NCBI GenBank assembly: GCA_030618505.1
Contig: JAUXDF010000009.1
Location: forward strand, 1-20,959
Source of the DNA: Spongiibacteraceae bacterium
Lineage (GTDB): Bacteria; Pseudomonadota; Gammaproteobacteria; Pseudomonadales; PIVM01
DNA: 20,959 nt
Reading direction: 5' to 3'
The notes under the pieces are model-generated. The model ran no database searches, was not told the origin of the DNA, and saw nothing but the letters and a program-made list of their open reading frames with translations. How positions within the stretch are numbered: the first letter of the stretch is position 1; each line of letters starts with the position of its first letter. The position numbers were made by a program, and so were the translations under genes. Positions 15,629-20,959 of this stretch are shown here, one piece after another.

Positions 15629-16122
15629 TTGCCAGGGTACTCATTAAGAATTTGATCGAGGCGATGCTGCTCATCCGCATCAAGTTTGAGAGGATCAAGT
15701 GCAATTTTTTGCTGCTGCGACTTTTGCCCACGGACAAAAACTATCACCACCAGGACACCGATAAATAACAAAATAGCGGGAGCGCCCCACAGCAAGGCGG
15801 TATTTTTATCCAGTGGCGGCCGGTAGAGTACAAAATCACCGTAGCGAGCGACCATAAAATCAACCACTTGTTGATCGCCCTGCCCCTCAAGAATCATCCG
15901 ATGCAGCTCACGGCGCAAATCTTCGGCGATCGGTGAATTGGAGCCGGAAAGATTTTGATTCTGGCATTTTGGGCAGCGCAGCTCTTCAATAAATACCTGA
16001 TAGCGTTTGCGCTGGGCATTATCATCAAACTGATAGGTTTCAATCACCGCATGGGAAAGTGGCGCGAAAAAAACGGCACACAAAAATAAACTTACGGGTA
16101 TTTGCCAAAATTTACGATTCAT
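15625..16122 (-). CDS. ccmH: Cytochrome c maturation protein CcmH (short form)
   Basis: CcmH is a periplasm-facing thiol oxidoreductase that helps reduce the CxxCH cysteines of apocytochrome c. The 165 residues carry a signal peptide (about 1-25, ending PLSHA), the family motif LRCPKCQNQ with C50 and C53, the following SNSPIAEDLRRELHRMI helix, and a C-terminal membrane helix (about 109-128). This is the short form without a fused TPR part; the TPR part is the separate ccmI gene, unlike E. coli where the two are fused. It overlaps both neighbours by four bases, consistent with coupled translation. Confidence 0.94.
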   Translation of the reverse strand: MNRKFWQIPVSLFLCAVFFAPLSHAVIETYQFDDNAQRKRYQVFIEELRCPKCQNQNLSGSNSPIAEDLRRELHRMILEGQGDQQVVDFMVARYGDFVLYRPPLDKNTALLWGAPAILLFIGVLVVIVFVRGQKSQQQKIALDPLKLDADEQHRLDQILNEYPGK

Positions 16123-16682
16123 TGACCTGCCTCGCGTAAAGCATTCTTGCGTAAAACAACAACAAGCGGCTTAAATTTCTCCTGCCATATTCGCTCATCA
16201 ACAACACCGACATGCTTAAAACGAATCACCCCGTTCGCATCCAGCAGATAGGTTTCCGGTGCGCCATAGACACCCAGATCCAGACCCAGTCGACCGTCGG
16301 CATCAACAATATTCAGCCGATAGGGATTGCCCAGTTTTTTCAACCATTGGCGGGCAGCAACGGATTCATCCTTATAATTGATGCCGTAAATAGCCATCCC
16401 CTCTTGCTTAGCCAGCTGATTAAGATAGGGATGCTCGACACGACAGGTGGGACACCAGGTGGCCCAGACATTGAGCAGTGCGACCTCACCTTTTAAATCA
16501 TCCACACTAATAATTCTACTTTCATCCAGCAGCGCCGGTAAATGAAACACCGGCATTGGTTTATCAATCAATGCCGAGGGTAAAGACTGCGGATCGTAAT
16601 CTTCATCCAGCAAGACTATAAAAAACAATCCCGCCATCGCCGCAAAAAAAATCAGCGGAATAAAAAGTTTTAGTCGACCCAT
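16119..16682 (-). CDS. ccmG: Thiol:disulfide oxidoreductase CcmG/DsbE
   Basis: CcmG is a membrane-anchored periplasmic thioredoxin that supplies reductant for apocytochrome thiols. The 187 residues have an N-terminal anchor helix (about 5-25), the active site WATWCPTC with C77 and C80, the cis-Pro region YGAPETYLLD (about 137-146), and GVIRFKHVG, all typical of DsbE. A GGAA ribosome site lies about nine bases before ATG 16682. The 48-base gap to ccmF is among the larger ones in the operon; the stop overlaps the ccmH start. Confidence 0.95.
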   Translation of the reverse strand: MGRLKLFIPLIFFAAMAGLFFIVLLDEDYDPQSLPSALIDKPMPVFHLPALLDESRIISVDDLKGEVALLNVWATWCPTCRVEHPYLNQLAKQEGMAIYGINYKDESVAARQWLKKLGNPYRLNIVDADGRLGLDLGVYGAPETYLLDANGVIRFKHVGVVDERIWQEKFKPLVVVLRKNALREAGQ

Positions 16683-16730
16683 GCTAATTGTTCCATTATT
16701 ACAGTCTGCCTGGCATTGTAGGGAGCAACA

Positions 16731-18725
16731 CTACCCGACTGGGCTCTGAGCGCCACCTGAGTTTGAGGCCGTTTCGAGCGGCTTAAGATGTTTTTGCTTT
16801 AAACGATAACGCTTATCAAGCACCGTCAAACTACCACCAAACGCCATCAATAAAGCACCTAGCCATATCCAGCGCACAAAAGGTTTGTAATGAATACGAA
16901 TAGCCCAGGCACCGCTGTCACCCAAGCGCTCGCCCATGGCAACATAAAGATCACGAAACAGTCCGGCATCAATGGCCGCTTCAGTCATCATATTTCCCTG
17001 CGCCGTATAACGCCGCTTCTCAGGAAACAATTCCGCAATTTGCTCGCCACCCTGATAGATAACAATATGCCCACGATCAGCCTGATAGTTTGGCCCCGCT
17101 ACTAGTTTCGTGCCCTTAAATTGATAACTGTATTCACCAAACTCAACCGTCTCGCCCGGGGCCATTCGCAGATCTTGCTCATCACTGTAATGACTGGTAA
17201 TGCAAACACCCAGCACAGCAACAGCCACACCAAGATGAGCCACTAACATGCCGTAATAACTGGCGGAGAGTTTTTTCAGTCCGGAGATACCCTTTGAATG
17301 ACGCAGTTTGTGTCTTAAATCAACCGCCAAACCAAGCACTAACCAGCTGGATAGAGTCAATGCTACAACGATATAAATATTAAATTCACCGCCATATGCA
17401 AAGGGAAAGACCAAACCAATAATGACAGAAGCAATACCTGCTGTGGTTAAACGCCTGATCAAATCACCGCCCTGACTCTGTTTCCAGTTGGATAAAATAC
17501 CCAGTGGTAAAATCGAAATCAGAATGGCGATCAAGGGTACAAACACGGCATTAAAATAGGGAGGGCCCACTGAATATTTCCCTGCGTCCAAGGCATCCAT
17601 CAGCAAGGGAAACAAAGTGCCAAATAAAATCGTCACCGTTGCCACCAACAAAATGACGTTATTGAGCAATAAAAACAGTTCTCGCGAATAAGCACCAAAA
17701 CCTACCCGACTGGTAACAGCGGGCGCCCGAAAAGCGTAAAGTGTTAAGGAGCCACCAACAACAATGGCGAGAAAAACCAGGATGAACAAACCACGTGCCG
17801 GATCTGTAGCAAAAGAGTGAACAGAAGTCAGCACACCCGATCGAACCAGAAACGTACCCAGCAAGCTTAAGGAAAAAGCGAAAATAGCCAGCAATACCGT
17901 CCAGCTTTTAAACACCCCCCGCTTTTCTGTCGCGGCTAATGAATGCAGCAAGGCCGTACCAACCAACCAGGGCATAAATGATGCGTTTTCTACCGGATCC
18001 CAAAACCACCAACCACCCCAGCCAAGTTCGTAATAAGCCCACCAGCTACCCAGGGCGATACCCACCGTCATAAAAATCCAGGCAACATTCGTCCAGGGAC
18101 GTGACCAGCGAGCCCAGGCAGCATCAAGCTGCCCCGAGGTTAAGGCCGCAATAGCAAACGCAAAAGCAACCGAAAAACCCACATAACCACAGTAAAGCAG
18201 CGGCGGATGAATGGCCATGCCAAAATCCTGCAACAGAGGATTTAGGTCTTTGCCATCGGTCGGGATATTCGGCAATAAACGCTCGAAGGGGCTGGAGGTT
18301 ATCAGCGAAAAAGCCAGAAAACCGACACTGATCATACCCATCACAGACAATACCCTCGCCACCATATCAAGGGGCAACTGGCGGCTGAATATAGCCACCA
18401 TCAAGGTCCACATTGCCAACAGGTAGATCCATAACAGCAGAGAACCTTCATGACCACCCCACAATGCTGCCACCTTATACAGCTCGGGCAATAGCAGGTT
18501 AGAATGCTGCGCAACCACCATGACAGAAAAGTCATCGGTCACAAAAGCATTAACCAGCAAAAAAAAGGCGATAGAAACAAAAACAAACAGACCGGCGGCT
18601 AAAGGCCGAGCCAGCATCATCCACTGTACATTGGAGCGCTGGGCACCCACCATTGGCACCAACGACATAATCATCGCCAGCACCAGCGCGATAACCATGG
18701 CAAAATGTCCGACTTCAGGTAGCAT
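16731..18725 (-). CDS. ccmF: Heme lyase subunit CcmF
   Basis: CcmF is the large inner-membrane subunit of the heme ligation complex and transfers heme from CcmE to apocytochrome c. The 664 residues contain many membrane helices and the periplasmic WWD domain (about 236-250, WGGWWFWDPVENASF). Conserved histidines are visible near it, including H173 (GMAIHPPLLYCGY) and H303 (SVHSFATDP), the expected heme-ligating positions of the family. Length is normal. The ATG overlaps the ccmE stop by one base (TAATG), so translation is coupled to ccmE. Confidence 0.96.
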   Translation of the reverse strand: MLPEVGHFAMVIALVLAMIMSLVPMVGAQRSNVQWMMLARPLAAGLFVFVSIAFFLLVNAFVTDDFSVMVVAQHSNLLLPELYKVAALWGGHEGSLLLWIYLLAMWTLMVAIFSRQLPLDMVARVLSVMGMISVGFLAFSLITSSPFERLLPNIPTDGKDLNPLLQDFGMAIHPPLLYCGYVGFSVAFAFAIAALTSGQLDAAWARWSRPWTNVAWIFMTVGIALGSWWAYYELGWGGWWFWDPVENASFMPWLVGTALLHSLAATEKRGVFKSWTVLLAIFAFSLSLLGTFLVRSGVLTSVHSFATDPARGLFILVFLAIVVGGSLTLYAFRAPAVTSRVGFGAYSRELFLLLNNVILLVATVTILFGTLFPLLMDALDAGKYSVGPPYFNAVFVPLIAILISILPLGILSNWKQSQGGDLIRRLTTAGIASVIIGLVFPFAYGGEFNIYIVVALTLSSWLVLGLAVDLRHKLRHSKGISGLKKLSASYYGMLVAHLGVAVAVLGVCITSHYSDEQDLRMAPGETVEFGEYSYQFKGTKLVAGPNYQADRGHIVIYQGGEQIAELFPEKRRYTAQGNMMTEAAIDAGLFRDLYVAMGERLGDSGAWAIRIHYKPFVRWIWLGALLMAFGGSLTVLDKRYRLKQKHLKPLETASNSGGAQSPVG

Positions 18726-19186
18726 TATTTGTAGTCCTGCTTTGATGATGGCATAGCCGAGCCCTTCGGCTGCTTCAAGGTGTCAGACACCTCCGGTGGC
18801 ATATAGTTTTCATCATGTTTTGCCAAAACTTCTTCGGCCTGAAAAATGCCATTAGCATCGAGTTTTCCGGAGGCAACAATGCCCTCTCCTTCGCTAAACA
18901 GATCAGGCAAAATACCCTCATAAACCACGGTCGTTTTTTCTGCATAATCCGTGATCTCAAAGCTAACCTTCAGGCTCTCCTGATCACGGTGCACACTGCC
19001 CTCGACCACCATACCACCGACACGAATGTGTTTACCTACCGGCGCCTTGCCTTCGGCTATATCAGAGGGAGGGAAAAACAAATTCATATTTTCACTGAGG
19101 GCAAAAAACACCAGGGCGGCGGCCACCGAAGCCCCTATAACGATAAATAAAACGACCATCAAACGCTGTTTACGTACTGGATGCAT
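18725..19186 (-). CDS. ccmE: Heme chaperone CcmE
   Basis: CcmE binds heme covalently in the periplasm and hands it to CcmF. With the start chosen here it has 153 residues: an N-terminal membrane helix (about 9-29), an OB-type beta barrel (GKHIRVGGMVVEGSVHR...), and the heme-binding LAKHDENYMPPE segment with the covalent His at 124 and the conserved Tyr at 128. ATG 19186 gives MHPVRKQRL, close to the MNPVRK start I recall for Pseudomonas CcmE; a GTG at 19198 would add four residues. Neither has a strong ribosome site. It lies between ccmD and ccmF. Confidence 0.93.
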   Translation of the reverse strand: MHPVRKQRLMVVLFIVIGASVAAALVFFALSENMNLFFPPSDIAEGKAPVGKHIRVGGMVVEGSVHRDQESLKVSFEITDYAEKTTVVYEGILPDLFSEGEGIVASGKLDANGIFQAEEVLAKHDENYMPPEVSDTLKQPKGSAMPSSKQDYK

Positions 19187-19207
19187 AGTGGAGTTCACGC
19201 TCTGTTG

Positions 19208-19417
19208 TTAAATGGAAGTACTGCTACCTGCCTTTTGCTGGGCTTCATACTCTTCCCTGCGCAAGCGTCGTTGCTGCTCAGTGATAATTCGACGCTTTCG
19301 AGCCAATGGGCTCCAGACCAGATACACAATAGTGATCGTGACAATAATATAGGCAGACCAGACATAAACACCATGTCCACTCATCTGCAAAAAATCAGCA
19401 AGGTTATCAAACTGCAT
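19208..19417 (-). CDS. ccmD: Heme exporter protein CcmD
   Basis: CcmD is a small membrane protein that helps release holo-CcmE from the CcmABC complex. The 69 residues include the characteristic N-terminus FLQMSGHGVYVWSAY, a single membrane helix (about 17-36) and a basic, charged C-terminal tail (RKRRIITEQQRRLRREEY). ATG 19417 is chosen because it puts the family motif close to the N-terminus; a TTG at 19441 would add eight residues. It lies 27 bases after ccmC and 21 before ccmE. Confidence 0.9.
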   Translation of the reverse strand: MQFDNLADFLQMSGHGVYVWSAYIIVTITIVYLVWSPLARKRRIITEQQRRLRREEYEAQQKAGSSTSI

Positions 19418-19444
19418 AATTATGTCTACACCCGCTAACAATTA

Positions 19445-20197
19445 TCAAGGTCGAGCCAACACCAAGGCTTTAACCCACTTGGTTCGATGCTCACGACTAA
19501 GTATCTCGGTTCGCACATTCAAAATCAGCAACACAGCATACAAGAGATAAAAACCACTGATCATAATCAGCAGGGGATACAACATATCCGGGTGCATGGT
19601 GCTTTCTTCGGTAATCTTAAGTGTCGCAGGCTGGTGCAGGCTGTACCACCAATCCACAGACTTATAAATAATAGGGATATTCACCGTACCAACAAGCGCC
19701 AACACCGCCGAAGCTTTACTGCCTGCATCACGATTGGTAAAAGCCTCACTCAAGGCAATGACACCCAGATAGAGAAAAAACAATACCAGCATTGAGGTTA
19801 TTCGCGCATCCCACACCCACCAGGTTCCCCAGGTGGGCTTTCCCCAAATAGCGCCCGTAACCAAAGCGAGAAAAGTCATCGCCGCGCCGATGGGAGCACA
19901 AGAGCGCATCACCACATCCGCCATCTTCATTCGCCAAATCAGCGTAACTGCCCCCGCCACCGCCATTATGTAATAACCTGCCAGAGCAATAAACGAGGCC
20001 GGCACATGGATATAAATAATGCGATAGCTATTGCCCTGCTTAAAATCAGCCGGTGCAAAGGCCAAACCCCAAACCACACCGGTAATCAATAGGCCTGCAC
20101 AGACCAGTGCCAACCAAGGCAGCCACTTACCACTGATATCATAAAACCAACGGGGTGAACCTAACTTATGATAAAGTTTTTTTAAAAATGACCACAT
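19445..20197 (-). CDS. ccmC: Heme exporter protein CcmC
   Basis: CcmC presents heme to CcmE at the outer face of the inner membrane. The 250-residue protein has six predicted membrane helices, the WWD motif (about 118-130, WGKPTWGTWWVWD) and two flanking conserved histidines, H64 (IYIHVPAS) and H188 (SLHQPATL), which ligate heme. Length matches the family. A 125-base gap separates it from ccmB, larger than elsewhere in the operon and containing a palindrome around a TATAAT. No strong ribosome site is visible before the ATG. Confidence 0.95.
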   Translation of the reverse strand: MWSFLKKLYHKLGSPRWFYDISGKWLPWLALVCAGLLITGVVWGLAFAPADFKQGNSYRIIYIHVPASFIALAGYYIMAVAGAVTLIWRMKMADVVMRSCAPIGAAMTFLALVTGAIWGKPTWGTWWVWDARITSMLVLFFLYLGVIALSEAFTNRDAGSKASAVLALVGTVNIPIIYKSVDWWYSLHQPATLKITEESTMHPDMLYPLLIMISGFYLLYAVLLILNVRTEILSREHRTKWVKALVLARP

Positions 20198-20240
20198 AGT
20201 GTCAATGGACTCACAAAACTATCTGAAATTTATAATCAAG

Positions 20241-20258
20241 TTTCGCATTATAGCGAAA
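20241..20258 (-). promoter_or_regulatory. Palindrome around a TATAAT, between ccmB and ccmC
   Basis: TTTCGC (20241-20246) and GCGAAA (20253-20258) form a perfect 6 bp inverted repeat around ATTATA, which is TATAAT on the coding (minus) strand. It sits 43 bases before the ccmC start. A consensus -35 box at normal spacing is not visible. It could be an internal promoter with an operator over the -10, or only a small mRNA hairpin. Confidence 0.35.
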
Positions 20259-20322
20259 TCACCGGCAAAGACGATGCCTGAATTTAGGTATTTTCCCATG
20301 AAGGATCAATCAATAACCCAAA

Positions 20323-20959
20323 TCAACCCTCAACACTAATTCTCAAGGCCGCACTGATCGCCAAGGGAGTCAAGGTCACCGAGAGCGCCATAAAAGCACC
20401 GAGTATTGCCAACTGACCGCCAATCGCAAAACCGTTAATAGCCGACTGTACAGCATTGGCGCCAAAAATAAGCACCGGCGTATACAAAGGCAAAACAATC
20501 AACGAGAGCAAGACCCCGCTACGCCTTAAACCCACGGTTAACGCAGCGCCCACGCCACCAATAAAACTCAGCGATATCGTGCCCAAAAACAGACTGGCAA
20601 CCAAAGGTAGCATACCCTCCGCAGGCAAATGCAACATTACCCCGAGTATTGGTGCAAACAAAGTCAGCGGCAGGCCGGTAATACACCAATGCGCCAAGAC
20701 CTTGGCTATCGCCAGAATATAAAGTGGCTGCGGGCTTAACAACAACAACTCCAGCGAGCCATCATCAAAATCATGTCGAAACAGACTATCAGTCGATAAC
20801 AGGCACGCTAACAACGCCACAACCCATATCACCCCCGGTGCCAGTTGTGCCAGCACCTTAGGCGAGGGGCTTACCCCCAGAGGGAACAAGGAAATAACAA
20901 TCAGGAAAAAAATCAGCGGATTAGCAATATCGCTGCGATTTCTAAAAGCCAGCACCATA
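20323..20959 (-). CDS. ccmB: Heme exporter permease CcmB, 5' end outside window
   Basis: CcmB is the membrane subunit of the CcmAB ABC transporter that drives release of holo-CcmE. The visible 211 residues align by eye with nearly all of E. coli CcmB as I recall it: AFRNRSDIANPLIFFLIVISLFPLGVSPSP, APGVIWVVALLACLLS, DDGSLELLLLSPQPL, AKVLAHWCITGLPL, ALTVGLRRSGVLLSLIVLPLYTPVLIFG and the terminal AALRISVEG. The ATG at 20958 corresponds to an internal position about ten residues into the family, so the true start lies beyond the edge and ccmA is expected next. At least five hydrophobic helices are visible. Confidence 0.93.
   Translation of the reverse strand, partial: MVLAFRNRSDIANPLIFFLIVISLFPLGVSPSPKVLAQLAPGVIWVVALLACLLSTDSLFRHDFDDGSLELLLLSPQPLYILAIAKVLAHWCITGLPLTLFAPILGVMLHLPAEGMLPLVASLFLGTISLSFIGGVGAALTVGLRRSGVLLSLIVLPLYTPVLIFGANAVQSAINGFAIGGQLAILGAFMALSVTLTPLAISAALRISVEG

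Noticed and set aside
1..20959. CRISPR array, tRNA, rRNA or prophage
   Set aside because: I found no regularly spaced repeats with unique spacers, no cloverleaf-type sequence, no rRNA signature stretch and no phage structural or integrase genes.

Overview
The window looks like chromosomal DNA from a marine-type gammaproteobacterium, probably within the Pseudomonadales/Cellvibrionales range. The basis is the smc-zipA-ligA gene order, a complete System I cytochrome c maturation operon with separate ccmH and ccmI genes, and protein sequences that read like those of Pseudomonas relatives. This placement is an inference from gene order and protein similarity; no marker gene settles it.

Left part (1-1603): the 3' part of a BRCT-domain protein gene and a hot-dog thioesterase gene, both on the plus strand, sit among three palindromic repeat elements. 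The clearest is a 186 bp MITE-like element (658-843) with perfect 19 bp terminal inverted repeats. A perfect 11 bp direct repeat abuts it on both sides, and it carries two opposed REP-like hairpins. A 77 bp palindrome (864-940) follows, and a 154 bp palindrome (1450-1603) fills the gap between the convergent thioesterase and korB genes.

Middle-left (1601-6722): a three-gene, translationally coupled minus-strand operon encodes an FAD/NAD(P)/Fe-S oxidoreductase, a fused gamma-alpha subunit and a beta subunit of a 2-oxoacid:ferredoxin oxidoreductase, most likely acting on 2-oxoglutarate. Together they look like an NAD(P)-linked 2-oxoglutarate oxidoreductase. Upstream lie a candidate sigma70 promoter and a pair of 20 bp tandem repeats with the look of an activator site.

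Centre (6723-14093): minus-strand housekeeping genes smc (chromosome condensation), zipA (divisome), ligA (DNA ligase) and a small lipoprotein lytic transglycosylase. They join chromosome organisation, replication and repair, and cell division. A 98 bp palindromic repeat separates zipA from ligA.

Right (14372-20959): ccmB (cut by the window edge)-ccmC-ccmD-ccmE-ccmF-ccmG-ccmH-ccmI, all on the minus strand and mostly overlapping or closely spaced, end in a rho-independent terminator. They export and load heme on CcmE, keep apocytochrome thiols reduced, and ligate heme to apocytochrome c. ccmA is expected just beyond the right edge. I see no tRNA, rRNA, CRISPR array, phage genes or intact transposase. 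The most novel material is the MITE with its flanking repeats and the kor cassette with its upstream tandem site.
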